IMG/VR virus record: IMGVR_UViG_3300028831_000274
Location: 1-39,999 of that record
DNA: 39,999 bases
Reading direction: 5' to 3' (one strand)
Origin: a virus
This document shows, piece by piece, positions 1 through 7,390 of this stretch. Within the stretch, counting starts at the first letter, position 1; each line of letters starts with the position of its first letter. The translations under genes were made by a program, and so were the position numbers. Below the pieces are notes generated by a model. That model was not told the origin of the DNA. It saw only the letters and a program-made list of their open reading frames with translations, and did not search any database.

Positions 1-414
1 AGGGGGGGAGGAGGAGGAAAGAAAGGAGAGATGAGTGGCATGGTCAAACATTGGATTGCACACCAATTTTTCGACATAAGAGAGCCTGTTGTAAGCCTCT
101 GTACTTAAGAGCTTTATCTTGGGGCTACGGGTGGTTTTAACGTTGGATTTTTCTTTGGTTGGAGATTTGGTAATCTTGATGAAACCATTCTTTTCCAAAA
201 AGGAAATGGCTGATCGGTATTGACCTCTTGTAAATCCCCATTCAAGATAATCGCGGACTTCCACATCAGGAACTTCAAGGCATTCTTCATTGGTTGACTT
301 ACCGACTCTTTGTGCAATCATCCAAAGGAGGATAAAAGCATGGTGATTAGTGCGAGCTAAATTTTCTACAGAAAAAGTTTGACATGTATTTTTCGTTTCT
401 GCGATATTGACCAT
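1..414 (-). CDS. Replication initiator/helicase-loader, N-terminal part (runs off the left edge)
   Basis: The frame is open from ATG at 414 to the window edge with no stop, giving 138 visible codons. AAAGGAG lies about 10 nt upstream. The protein has a compact winged-helix-like domain (about residues 20-80, with the pattern W-G-F-T-R-G-Q-Y...FLEKNGFIKI typical of phage replication initiators and replisome organisers), then a basic stretch, then a Ser/Pro/Leu-rich tail that reaches the edge. The frame entering at the right edge (39999 to 39381) starts in a similar Ser/Pro-rich stretch and ends directly before the helicase gene, so both are probably one protein. By analogy with such proteins it should bind the origin through the winged helix and recruit the helicase with its C-terminus. 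That function is inferred. Confidence 0.72.
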   Translation of the reverse strand, partial: MVNIAETKNTCQTFSVENLARTNHHAFILLWMIAQRVGKSTNEECLEVPDVEVRDYLEWGFTRGQYRSAISFLEKNGFIKITKSPTKEKSNVKTTRSPKIKLLSTEAYNRLSYVEKLVCNPMFDHATHLSFLSSSSPP

Positions 415-468
415 GAACGGAAAACTCCTTTCGTTTTGTTTGTTTACAAAGCATTCTGACAAAGCCTA

Positions 469-780
469 TTAGGGCCTCGGCGTAGGGGCCCTTTTTTCCT
501 GACCTTCTACTGTCTGCTTTTTAAACCGTTTATAATAACCTGGATGGCGATCCCGGAAATCTCTTCGATACCGGGCCATCTTTTCTGGATTCATCTTATA
601 GTATTTGCGGTGATATTTCTTTCTTGCTTCACTACGCCACGCCTTTACTTGTTTTTGATATGCCTTCACTTTCTTTTTCGTGCATTCTTTGCATTCAGAA
701 CGGACATATCCCTCACAAAAATAAAAATTTTGAATATCTTTAACAGCGGAACAAATTCTACATTGCTTGGTATTAAACAT
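469..780 (-). CDS. Small zinc-ribbon protein (HNH/endonuclease VII-like zinc site), first gene of the minus replication operon
   Basis: 103 aa. Two CxxC pairs (C-R-I-C near residue 8, C-K-E-C near residue 31) form a likely zinc ribbon. A basic, Tyr/Lys/Arg-rich helical tail with Y-x-x-N-P-E-K and Y-R-R-D-F-R motifs follows. This layout is common in small phage proteins related to the zinc-binding part of HNH or endonuclease VII-like nucleases. I see no complete HNH catalytic motif, so it may only bind nucleic acid. It lies 54 nt upstream of the initiator gene on the same strand. No good ribosome binding site is visible before the ATG. Confidence 0.6.
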   Translation of the reverse strand: MFNTKQCRICSAVKDIQNFYFCEGYVRSECKECTKKKVKAYQKQVKAWRSEARKKYHRKYYKMNPEKMARYRRDFRDRHPGYYKRFKKQTVEGQEKRAPTPRP

Positions 781-921
781 TTATGACTCGTGAGATCCAA
801 AAATGGGATTGGTTAATGATGTGATTACTTTTCTATTTATCGTAGCGAAAAAATAGAAAAAGTCCAGTCAAAACACATCCCTAAAAAAGTCAATGAGATA
901 CAAAAAAATTAAAGAAATAAC

Positions 922-950
922 TTGTCACCCATAACCATTTCTGATACAAC
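922..950 (+). promoter_or_regulatory. Sigma70-like promoter for the exonuclease/RecT operon
   Basis: -35 TTGTCA (922-927), 17-bp spacer, -10 TACAAC (945-950) preceded by TG at 942-943 (extended -10). It lies in the 207-bp divergent region between the minus gene ending its 5' side at 780 and the plus gene at 988. Transcription would start near 957 and give a leader of about 30 nt with no strong Shine-Dalgarno. The opposite strand must also carry a promoter in this gap. Two TTGACT boxes are present on it, but none has a well-spaced -10. Confidence 0.5.
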
Positions 951-987
951 CGCCATTAGATAAAAAAAGGATTTTTTACCCCCCTTC

Positions 988-1521
988 ATGGATGAACAAA
1001 ATAGAGAAAATTATCTTCGAATTACCACAATTCTTTATCCCTTCAGTGGCATGCAGAATATAGATCAAGACGTTTTAGTCAATGCAGCCAGTCGTGGCTC
1101 GCGAGTCCATAAGATTTGCGAAGGAATTGTTACCGGCATCGGAGAACTCGGGGTAGATGATGAAACATGGGGGTACGTCGAAAGTTTTAAGAAGTGGTGG
1201 GGCGAAGGCCACAAAGTGATTGAAGTCGAACGGCGCTTTTGGTCCGATGAACATAAAATCACCGGCCAAATAGACATGATTATTGAAACGCCCGAAGGAT
1301 TGGCCATTGTTGATCTTAAGACTTCCTCGAAGCCTAGTAAAACCTGGTTTCTACAAGGGTCTGCTTATTATGAATTAGTGAAAAGCGCCGGATTCGATAT
1401 CAAAAAAATCTTCTTTCTCCATCTCAATAAGCATGGAAAAGCGGCTAAAGTCATTGAATATCAACCAGATTTTGGTTTTTTTTTGGAAGTTCTTAAAGTG
1501 TATAGGTATTTCTTTGAATAA
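988..1521 (+). CDS. RecB/Cas4-like PD-(D/E)XK exonuclease
   Basis: 177 aa. Motifs of the RecB/Cas4-type nuclease fold are visible in order: G-S-R-V-H-K-I-C-E (H41, E45), G-Q-I-D-M-I (D96), V-D-L-K-T-S (D109, K111), then Q123 and Y127 in the helix after the core. These are the expected metal and catalytic residues, so it is probably active. Phage members of this family resect double-strand ends and pair with a single-strand annealing protein, and a RecT-like gene follows immediately. The ATG at 988 has only a distant AAGGA, and no better start is in frame. First gene behind the promoter at 922. Confidence 0.82.
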   Translation: MDEQNRENYLRITTILYPFSGMQNIDQDVLVNAASRGSRVHKICEGIVTGIGELGVDDETWGYVESFKKWWGEGHKVIEVERRFWSDEHKITGQIDMIIETPEGLAIVDLKTSSKPSKTWFLQGSAYYELVKSAGFDIKKIFFLHLNKHGKAAKVIEYQPDFGFFLEVLKVYRYFFE

Positions 1522-1613
1522 ATCCGAGATTGATTTAATAGAATGGCAAAGAGAAATAAACAGAAAACTGCGTTATTTTGAAAATAAGCGGGGGGAATAT
1601 GGAGACGATATTA

Positions 1614-2435
1614 ATGACTACTGGTGGCGAGACGCTTGGGCAAGAGAACGAGAATTCGAAGAAACTGGCTATCGCAACTACGAGCCATCTTGTGCCCAGC
1701 GACCACGAGATGATGGTTTACAATGTGATGGCGGAACAAGCCGTCTCTAGCAAAATGTATCGAGGCATCGGCGATAAGGCTGGTGTCATGATGATTATGC
1801 TAGCTGCACGTGAATTGCAAATTCCTCCTATGCAGGCACTTAACGGAGGAATCAATATCATCAATGGCAAAGTGGAAATATCAGCTCGCATGATGAGCGC
1901 CTTAATCCGTAAAGCTGGCCATATCATAAAGATTAAAGAAAGCACAGACGAGCATTGTATTTTGATTGGAAAACGATGTGATACAGGGGAAACCGAGGAA
2001 TCTTCATTTTCTTTACTTGACGCACAAAAGGGCGGTTTGGTAAAGCAGGGAGGAGGCTGGACAAAGTTTCCTAAGGATATGTGCTTTGCCCGAGCCTTGA
2101 GCCGTCTTGCCAGACAACTGTTTTCGGATGTTATAGGCATCGGCTATGTAGAAGGGGAGATCAAAGCATGCGACGGTGTTTCTCATGCGCCTGAGATTGC
2201 TGCGATCTCCATGCCTACATTGGAGGAACAAAAGGCGATAGCCGATAGAACTATTGAATACTATAAGCAGTTTCCTGTCGAGGAGGAATTGTGTGCTTTG
2301 GATTATTTGAACGTCGTCTCTAAGCATTTTGAATGGCCAATAGCCCAAACCATAGAAGAATTACTAAAAGACAAAGAACGCCTAAAAGAAAAATTTTATG
2401 CCTGGAAAGCAAAACGTATAGGAGAAGCAGCATGA
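1614..2435 (+). CDS. RecT-like single-strand annealing protein
   Basis: About 273 aa. The body has the RecT-family signature: A-A-R-E-L-Q-I-P-P-M-Q-A-L, then a G-K-V-E-I-S-A-R-M-M-S-A-L-I stretch, a D-T-G-E-T loop, W-T-K-F-P-K-D-M-C-F-A-R-A-L-S and L-F-S-D-V-I-G. RecT proteins anneal complementary single strands exposed by a partner exonuclease, which here is the preceding gene. The ATG at 1614 is chosen because GGAG lies 9 nt upstream. In-frame TTG at 1578 and ATG at 1599 are possible earlier starts. The stop overlaps the next ATG (ATGA), suggesting coupled translation. The C-terminal 80 residues are helical and charged. Confidence 0.82.
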   Translation: MTTGGETLGQENENSKKLAIATTSHLVPSDHEMMVYNVMAEQAVSSKMYRGIGDKAGVMMIMLAARELQIPPMQALNGGINIINGKVEISARMMSALIRKAGHIIKIKESTDEHCILIGKRCDTGETEESSFSLLDAQKGGLVKQGGGWTKFPKDMCFARALSRLARQLFSDVIGIGYVEGEIKACDGVSHAPEIAAISMPTLEEQKAIADRTIEYYKQFPVEEELCALDYLNVVSKHFEWPIAQTIEELLKDKERLKEKFYAWKAKRIGEAA

Positions 2436-2662
2436 AAAAGTTATTATTAATCACTCTATGTGGCTTATGCTTCGTAGGTTGCACATCTAAATTTTCCATT
2501 TTCTCACATCGGGAGAAACATGACCGGGATGATAAAAGTGAAGTGGGGAATGGAAATCCATCTTATCATGTACCCCATGGAGTAGATGAGTTCAGACAGA
2601 AAATCCAGAAAATGAGTCTACATAAACCCAAAAAATCCAAAAAGTTGAAAGGATTTGAATGA
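2432..2662 (+). CDS. Small putative lipoprotein
   Basis: 76 aa. A short classical export signal (M-K-K, then a hydrophobic core) ends in F-V-G-C at residue 17, a usable though not ideal lipobox. The mature part is about 60 residues, hydrophilic, rich in Lys/Arg/Asp/His and ends in a basic cluster. It starts inside the RecT stop (ATGA) and its own stop overlaps the next possible ATG in the same way. It could be an outer-membrane accessory factor, a superinfection-exclusion lipoprotein or an outer-spanin-like protein. No inner-spanin partner is seen, so the role is open. Confidence 0.65.
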   Translation: MKKLLLITLCGLCFVGCTSKFSIFSHREKHDRDDKSEVGNGNPSYHVPHGVDEFRQKIQKMSLHKPKKSKKLKGFE

Positions 2663-2850
2663 CTTCTGAAAAAGTCATTAAATCTATGTCAAAATATCAG
2701 GAGAGAAATTATGCCCCTAAAGAGCGGAAAATCGAAAAAAGTGATCTCGGAAAATATAAGAACCGAGATGCACGCTGGCAAGCCCCAGAAACAAGCTATT
2801 GCGATTGCATTCTCGAAAGCTGGGAAATCACGGAAGAAGAAGTAGGCTAA
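2659..2850 (+). CDS. Hypothetical 63-aa frame, largely overlapping a better candidate
   Basis: The ATG overlaps the lipoprotein stop (ATGA) and has AAAGGA 5 nt upstream, so ribosomes may start here. However, from 2711 onward it shares DNA with the out-of-frame 44-aa gene 2711-2845, whose protein looks conserved. This frame is charged, has no recognisable motif, and its C-terminus resembles an out-of-frame reading. It may act only as a leader that couples translation to the gene at 2711. Confidence 0.25.
   Translation: MTSEKVIKSMSKYQERNYAPKERKIEKSDLGKYKNRDARWQAPETSYCDCILESWEITEEEVG
2711..2845 (+). CDS. Small basic phage protein ([10 protein letters not shown] type)
   Basis: 44 aa, very basic. 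It contains the run [18 protein letters not shown], which recalls small basic proteins found in many tailed-phage genomes. AGGAG lies 7 nt before the ATG. It is embedded in a different frame of 2659-2850. The sequence character (Lys/Ser/Gly-rich ends, one central amphipathic helix) makes this frame more likely to be the real gene. The function is unknown. Nucleic-acid binding or an internal virion role is plausible from charge alone. Confidence 0.65.
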   Translation: MPLKSGKSKKVISENIRTEMHAGKPQKQAIAIAFSKAGKSRKKK

Positions 2851-2851
2851 C

Positions 2852-3247
2852 ATGGCTAAATGTCGTCTTTGCGGGGGAAATCATTCTCCCTCCTATCATC
2901 TAGAAAAGAAAATCCAGCATGGGGGCTTTCCCAGTGGCCAGCCGGGCTATAAGGCTGCCCATATGGCAGCCAATAAAGCCGAGAAGGCAGCTTTCCCCAA
3001 AGGCTATGCGCAAATGAAAAAAATAGATTCTGGGCTTCCCAAAGGCCAAGACTCAGGAAATAATACCTCGGCAGGGAAGCTAGAAGTGTCAATGAAGGTG
3101 CCCAAGAAATATCGAAAAGAAGTGGCTTTCCACGAAGAGGTTGAAAGCCAAAAACTTAGGAAGAAAAGTGGACAAAAAAATAAAAAAGTTGCAAAAGCAA
3201 ACAGCCCAATTAGCCAAAGGGGAGAAGGCCCTTCTCGCGGCAGATAA
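2852..3247 (+). CDS. Basic protein with N-terminal zinc knuckle
   Basis: 131 aa. It opens with C-R-L-C-G-G-N-H-S-P-S-Y-H, a likely single zinc knuckle (CxxC...H...H). A Gly/Lys/Ala-rich segment with A-A-N-K-A-E-K-A-A-F-P-K-G follows, then a segment V-P-K-K-Y-R-K-E-V-A-F-H-E-E-V and a basic tail. I do not recognise the family by name. The P-K-K-Y-R-K-E-V-A-F-H-E-E section resembles small phage proteins that sit with other basic mini-proteins. The last 80 nt overlap the next gene (GTG at 3168) in another frame. Confidence 0.6.
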   Translation: MAKCRLCGGNHSPSYHLEKKIQHGGFPSGQPGYKAAHMAANKAEKAAFPKGYAQMKKIDSGLPKGQDSGNNTSAGKLEVSMKVPKKYRKEVAFHEEVESQKLRKKSGQKNKKVAKANSPISQRGEGPSRGR

Positions 3248-3302
3248 GAAGCGCGACAAAGCTTGTGAGGTTGGAGAAAAGGTTTTAAGGAAGAAAAAAT
3301 AA
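3168..3302 (+). CDS. Small basic protein, 44 aa, GTG start
   Basis: GTG start with AGGAAG just upstream (3158-3163). The protein is a Lys-rich helix ending in A-A-D-K-K-R-D-K-A-C-E-V-G, a pattern I associate with tiny phage proteins with a K-A-D-K-x-R-D-K-x-C motif. It overlaps the end of the zinc-knuckle gene and stops in TAATG, sharing bases with the next start. Both are signs of a tightly coupled run of mini-genes. The function is unknown. Confidence 0.55.
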   Translation: MDKKIKKLQKQTAQLAKGEKALLAADKKRDKACEVGEKVLRKKK

Positions 3303-3472
3303 TGGCAAAAGCAAAACTCGGATCAGGCTCAAGATTCAAAGCTATTGAGCGTAAGGCAGCTGCTTCAGGAGCAGCGAATCCGGCAGCCGTGGCAGCTGCT
3401 GCAGGAATCAAAAAATATGGTGTCAAGCGCATGGAAAAAATGGCCCATGCAGGAAAAAAGCGTGCAAAATAA
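3302..3472 (+). CDS. Small basic protein, 56 aa
   Basis: Starts in the TAATG overlap, with AAGGAAG 8 nt upstream. It begins M-A-K-A-K-L-G-S-G-S-R-F-K-A-I-E, has an Ala-rich middle (G-A-A-N-P-A-A-V-A-A-A-A-G) and a K-K-Y-G-V-K-R-M-E-K-M-A motif. This matches a type of small conserved phage protein whose role is unknown. It is the last of four consecutive mini-genes encoding strongly basic products. Confidence 0.65.
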   Translation: MAKAKLGSGSRFKAIERKAAASGAANPAAVAAAAGIKKYGVKRMEKMAHAGKKRAK

Positions 3473-3482
3473 ATAGCCTATC

Positions 3483-3509
3483 TTTATGATGACCTCATAA
3501 AAAAGGAGG
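3483..3509 (+). promoter_or_regulatory. Hairpin abutting a very strong Shine-Dalgarno
   Basis: TTTATGA (3483-3489) and TCATAAA (3495-3501) form a perfect 7-bp inverted repeat with a 5-nt loop. The right arm runs straight into AAAAAGGAGGT, the best ribosome binding site in the window, 6 nt before the ATG at 3516. It could be an operator or a translational control hairpin. Confidence 0.4.
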
Positions 3510-3515
3510 TTTATC

Positions 3516-3755
3516 ATGAGCACTTGCGCATCAACTGTTTCAAAAGAAAGTATCAAAATGCCGTATCTTTGGGAAGAAAAGAGCGGTTTAAATCTTCATT
3601 ATCGCGCTATTGTTATGTATAGCGCCATGTCAAATATTGAAAATATTATCAAAGATTTAGATTGTGATCACAAATATAAATTATTAGATCAGTTAACGAT
3701 ATTAAAGTTTAATATAGGTGAACCTATAGAAGGGGCTTTAACATGCACGCCTTAA
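3516..3755 (+). CDS. Hypothetical protein, paralogue of the next gene
   Basis: 79 aa, no transmembrane segment. The core M-P-Y-L-W-E-E ... L-H-Y-R ... N-I-E-N-I-I ... H-K-Y-K-L-L-D ... N-I-G-E-P recurs in the same order in the following protein, so the two are a tandem duplication. The ribosome binding site is nearly perfect (AAAGGAGGT). The 3' end overlaps the next gene by 13 nt. No known family is recognised. The mostly helical, acidic character contrasts with the basic proteins just upstream. Confidence 0.65.
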   Translation: MSTCASTVSKESIKMPYLWEEKSGLNLHYRAIVMYSAMSNIENIIKDLDCDHKYKLLDQLTILKFNIGEPIEGALTCTP

Positions 3756-4003
3756 CAACTTTAGCCTGTCTTACAGCACCAATAGAAAAAGAAGTCATTC
3801 AAATGACTCCATTATGGGAAGAAGATCGTCATTTTATTCATTACCGATGTCTTGTCATAAATGCTATGCTTGACAACATTGAATCTATGATAGATGAAAT
3901 TGATTTACCTAATAAATATCAGATTTTAGATTCGGTAAATATTATTCGGATAAACATGGGTGTACCTAAGCTTCTGTGTAATCCACAAATTACAAATCCC
4001 TAA
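3743..4003 (+). CDS. Hypothetical protein, paralogue of the preceding gene
   Basis: 86 aa. It shares M-T-P-L-W-E-E, I-H-Y-R, N-I-E-S-M-I, N-K-Y-Q-I-L-D and N-M-G-V-P with the upstream paralogue, with a longer N-terminus and a different tail. It starts inside the upstream gene with GAAGGGG as a likely ribosome binding site. It is the last plus-strand gene before the convergent tail-spike gene, whose stop lies 17 nt away. No terminator is visible between them. Confidence 0.62.
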   Translation: MHALTTLACLTAPIEKEVIQMTPLWEEDRHFIHYRCLVINAMLDNIESMIDEIDLPNKYQILDSVNIIRINMGVPKLLCNPQITNP

Positions 4004-4019
4004 GTATTTGATGGATAAA

Positions 4020-6002
4020 TTACTTTGCATTCCATTGGGTTCCATTAAACACGACCAACAATGAGCCATAGTTACTATTGATCGTCTTACTTGCAGCGCC
4101 ATTAATATTATTGCCATTACCTTGCACAGTGATGTTATTGGCGCCTGCGCTTCCTGTGTCGTCGATGATAAGATGCTTTTCTCCAGTCGTTGGAGCTGCT
4201 GGCAAATTTATTGTCCGGGCTGAACTTGTGCTGACTGGAATTGAAAATTCTTGTGGCTTAACTGTATAGGGATAAGCTCCAGGAATAGAGACAATTTCTG
4301 CATTGTTTCCACTCTGGATAGGTACTTGAGTTGTGGTATTGATTTTTGTCTGTGTGTCAGTAAATGAAATATTAGACCATTCAATAGTTCCGGCCCCTGC
4401 TATGGCTGAGGTACCATTAGTACTTTGAATAGCGCAATTTGCAACACTATAAGTGGCTCCAGTCCCGACAGAAATAGCGGCATTTGTCCCTCCGAAGAAT
4501 GAACAGTTAAGCCCCGTCTGGGCTGCTCCGGTGCCATTAGCAATAAGGGGTCCATGGAATTCTGTATCAGAGGCTATGAAGCCACCTGTACTAGAAGTGG
4601 TGATGGCATTGTTGAAATAGCAATTCAATAAGTTTACTGTTCCCGCACTACAAGTGCTTGCAGCTGTAGTGCCTCCGTTATTTTCAAACACGGAATTGTA
4701 AAAAGCCAATTTGCCAGCAGATGAATGAGTAAAATAGGCAAAAGTGGCTGATACATCTCCTTTGCAAGCATAAAATTCTATCTTAGAGTTTCCTGAAGAA
4801 GAGGTATAATGAATGCCATTATTATCATGGGCATAGAGAAAGCAATTTACCAGACGAAGAACAGAGGCATTCGCTCCTGTAACCTCAATAGCATAATCTC
4901 CATTAGTTTCTAAAATCAGACCAGATAAACCGACATTACCTACTTGAGAATAAGAGATTTTGCCGACTATTAATACACCAGCGGTTTTGCTTGCAGCATC
5001 GCATGAAAAGCCAGATATATTTATTCCCGCTGTCAATGTAAGATCTTCAGTATAGGTTCCTGGCTGAACAAACACGGTCTGAGGGGCACCGGCAGCCACG
5101 GCAGCTGCATAGGCGCTTGCAATGGTGGTATAATTGGCCCCATCTGTCGTTCCTCCGGCGCTAACGATATATCTGGCCACATGTAAGTCAGTCAATGAGC
5201 CAATGGCGGAAACCATTCCACTCGTGGCATCTATTGAAAATTGCATATTGTTAAAACAAGCAATACCGCATTTATTAGAATTAACCGGAGTGGGTGCTGT
5301 TATTGTAGCTATTTGAATATCAAATCTTTCTGTATTGGCAGCGCTATTGAGGACATAGAGAGGTTTGGCATGTGTGGCATTGGCCACAGTATTTCCTAGG
5401 AAGTTGATATTTCCTGTGCCAGAAGGAGAAACAGCAACGGCATCATCTCCTGTCGCCGTAAGAAGTGGGGGATTTACTGATCCACCTTTTAATGATACCA
5501 TTCCGCTGGTGGCATCCATCGTAAATTGATTGGTGTTAAAGCAGGCTAGGCCAACATTCACATTACTGCCAGGAGTAGGAGTTACCGTCGTAGCAAGTTG
5601 GACTTCGATATTTTCTGTATTGGCTGCGAAGGAAGTGGTAAAAACAGGCTTAGCATTCGTGGCATTCGCGACAGTCTCGCCAAAGACATTGATATTGCCA
5701 CTGACATCTGGATTTACAACGACAGTGTCATCTCCTGTAAGACTTACAACAGTCCCAGAGCCAGAGCCATTCAATAATTCCCAATAAGCAACGTTAGCTA
5801 CGATCTTAGTCAAAAGCCAAAGTTCACCTTCAACACCTGTCGTCGGATCTTTACCCACTTGCCATCCGGCAAAAATAGGGTAAAGTCTTCCTGTCTCAGG
5901 CTGCCGGTAATCTGCGCCGGTAGGTCGACGATCTCGCGTGACAATATTGGCTAGGTAAACATCTGTTCCGCGATATTTTGTTGGAGTATTTGGTGCGACC
6001 AT
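4020..6002 (-). CDS. Tail spike/fibre with parallel beta-helix domain
   Basis: 660 aa. The N-terminus (about 1-80) is a short particle-binding type region. Residues about 89-171 and 184-266 are an internal duplication sharing G-D-D-x-V-x-V-x-P, G-N-I-N, T-V-A-N-A-T-x-A-K-P, A-A-N-T-E and M-D/I-D-A-T-S-G-M-V-S. Residues about 278-560 look like a right-handed beta-helix (repeated short turns, Q-P-G-T-Y-T-E-D at the start as in pectate-lyase-like folds). The C-terminus (about 590-660) has the N-Y-G-S-L-L-V-V-F-N-G-T-Q-W ending seen in other spikes. It is the last gene of the late block and probably the receptor-binding or depolymerising component. No catalytic residues can be assigned by eye. 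Confidence 0.78.
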   Translation of the reverse strand: MVAPNTPTKYRGTDVYLANIVTRDRRPTGADYRQPETGRLYPIFAGWQVGKDPTTGVEGELWLLTKIVANVAYWELLNGSGSGTVVSLTGDDTVVVNPDVSGNINVFGETVANATNAKPVFTTSFAANTENIEVQLATTVTPTPGSNVNVGLACFNTNQFTMDATSGMVSLKGGSVNPPLLTATGDDAVAVSPSGTGNINFLGNTVANATHAKPLYVLNSAANTERFDIQIATITAPTPVNSNKCGIACFNNMQFSIDATSGMVSAIGSLTDLHVARYIVSAGGTTDGANYTTIASAYAAAVAAGAPQTVFVQPGTYTEDLTLTAGINISGFSCDAASKTAGVLIVGKISYSQVGNVGLSGLILETNGDYAIEVTGANASVLRLVNCFLYAHDNNGIHYTSSSGNSKIEFYACKGDVSATFAYFTHSSAGKLAFYNSVFENNGGTTAASTCSAGTVNLLNCYFNNAITTSSTGGFIASDTEFHGPLIANGTGAAQTGLNCSFFGGTNAAISVGTGATYSVANCAIQSTNGTSAIAGAGTIEWSNISFTDTQTKINTTTQVPIQSGNNAEIVSIPGAYPYTVKPQEFSIPVSTSSARTINLPAAPTTGEKHLIIDDTGSAGANNITVQGNGNNINGAASKTINSNYGSLLVVFNGTQWNAK

Positions 6003-6016
6003 TTTTTCCTCTTTAT

Positions 6017-6703
6017 TTAAATAATCACATATGTGACATCAATAGTTACTGTATTATCATTGGCTGCATTTCCACCATAATTAATACCAGAATTGTATAT
6101 CACAATATCTTGATTATCTGATTTAGAAGCAGCAAAATTTAATGCAAGAACAGTTCCTTCTAGAATATAACTTACCGTTCCATTTATCTGAGTCGTTCCA
6201 GATATTATTGTTTGCACAGCGTTTGTAGGGCCAGAAATAGGAGCATAAACTAAAAGTGTATTTGCAGTTCCTGTAAAAGCATTATTACCCCCATATGTAT
6301 AGCGAGAAATTGCTGATAGAATAACAATAGTTTTTCCGGCGCCAGCAGCAGAAATGAGAGTAACTCCACTATGTAAAGATTTAACTTGAGTTGAGGTTAA
6401 GGTGATTGAAGCACTTAAAACACCACCTCCTGGAGCTGCCGAAGAAATCCAATTAGTCCCATCGCTCGTGAGCACATTAGTACTTGTCCCGGCTGTTGAG
6501 GGATAAGTTGCTGTTGTATATGCAGGATCAGCGCTTGCTCCTCCTGAACGTACAGCTTGGCCCGCTGTCCCGGCACCTAATTGCGTAATGCCAGAAGTAG
6601 ATGCGCCAATCAAAACACCATGATTAGTTAACGTTGATTGGCCTGAACCACCAGTACCTACGGCAATAGGATTTGCAAAATTATCAACGTTATTTGTGGC
6701 CAT
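6017..6703 (-). CDS. Tail adhesin-like protein A (tandem paralogue)
   Basis: 228 aa. The N-terminus M-A-T-N-N, then G-T-G-G-S-G-Q-S-T-L-T-N-H-G-V-L-I-G, resembles the G-G-T-G-x-x-x-L-x-x-H-G-V-L repeats of tail-fibre proteins. The middle A-T-Y-P-S-T-A-G-T-S-x-N-V-L-T-S-D-G-T-N-W is nearly identical to protein B just upstream in transcription order. The C-terminal half is a beta-rich domain. Same length as protein B, so a recent duplication. It presumably sits at the tail tip. Confidence 0.72.
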   Translation of the reverse strand: MATNNVDNFANPIAVGTGGSGQSTLTNHGVLIGASTSGITQLGAGTAGQAVRSGGASADPAYTTATYPSTAGTSTNVLTSDGTNWISSAAPGGGVLSASITLTSTQVKSLHSGVTLISAAGAGKTIVILSAISRYTYGGNNAFTGTANTLLVYAPISGPTNAVQTIISGTTQINGTVSYILEGTVLALNFAASKSDNQDIVIYNSGINYGGNAANDNTVTIDVTYVII

Positions 6704-7390
6704 TTATATCACCACATAGGTGCATGAGACAGTACATGTATTATCTCCAGCTGCATTTCCTGCATAATTACTTCCGGAATTCCAGACTGAAATTACTTGG
6801 TTGTCGGTTGTGGATGCCGAATTGCTAATTGCTGCGAGAGTGCCAGAGACTAGATAATTAGCTGATCCATTCATTTGGGTAGTAGTCATTATACCTGTTA
6901 CAGCGCTTGTCCCTCCTGCGCTAGATCCATAAACTAACCTACAACTTCCCCCAGTCGTAAAAACGTTTGTCCCTCCATAATTAAATCTGGATTCAGCCGA
7001 AAGGATAAAAATGGTTTTGCTAGAACCGGGAGCGGCAATAAGTTGAATTAAAGTGCCAGCTAAATTTTTTATTTGACTAGAGGTTAAAGTTACAGAAGCA
7101 CTTAGTACTCCTCCTCCAGGAGGCGCAGAACTTGACCAGTTTGTTCCATCGCTGGTTAAAACATTGCCACTCGTCCCTGCTGTACTCGGATATGTAGCAG
7201 TTGTATAGACTGGATCTGCACTAGCACCGCCGGAGACTAAAAGCTGTCCAGAAGAGCCAGTGGCTGTGGCTGAAATGCCCGAAGTGCCTGCACCTACCAA
7301 GACTCCATGATTGGTCAATGTGGTTTGACCTGTACCACCTTGAGCTACTGTCACAGGATTAGATGTATTCGTGGCATTGTTTGTGGCCAT
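6704..7390 (-). CDS. Tail adhesin-like protein B (tandem paralogue)
   Basis: 228 aa, homologous to protein A along its whole length, with matching G-G-T-G-Q-T-T-L-T-N-H-G-V-L-V-G and S-D-N-Q/D-N-Q ... Y-A-G-N-A-A segments. Its stop directly abuts the start of protein A. Its start shares a base with the stop of the 198-aa protein. The divergence is mainly in the C-terminal half, as expected if that part faces the receptor. Confidence 0.72.
   Translation of the reverse strand: MATNNATNTSNPVTVAQGGTGQTTLTNHGVLVGAGTSGISATATGSSGQLLVSGGASADPVYTTATYPSTAGTSGNVLTSDGTNWSSSAPPGGGVLSASVTLTSSQIKNLAGTLIQLIAAPGSSKTIFILSAESRFNYGGTNVFTTGGSCRLVYGSSAGGTSAVTGIMTTTQMNGSANYLVSGTLAAISNSASTTDNQVISVWNSGSNYAGNAAGDNTCTVSCTYVVI

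Noticed and set aside
114-317. 67-aa minus-strand reading frame starting at 317
   Set aside because: It is out of frame with the longer winged-helix frame (ATG 414, good ribosome binding site) that covers the same DNA and continues to the edge.
1433-1750. 105-aa plus-strand frame across the nuclease/RecT junction
   Set aside because: It overlaps the ends of two well-supported genes and has no ribosome binding site or recognisable motif.
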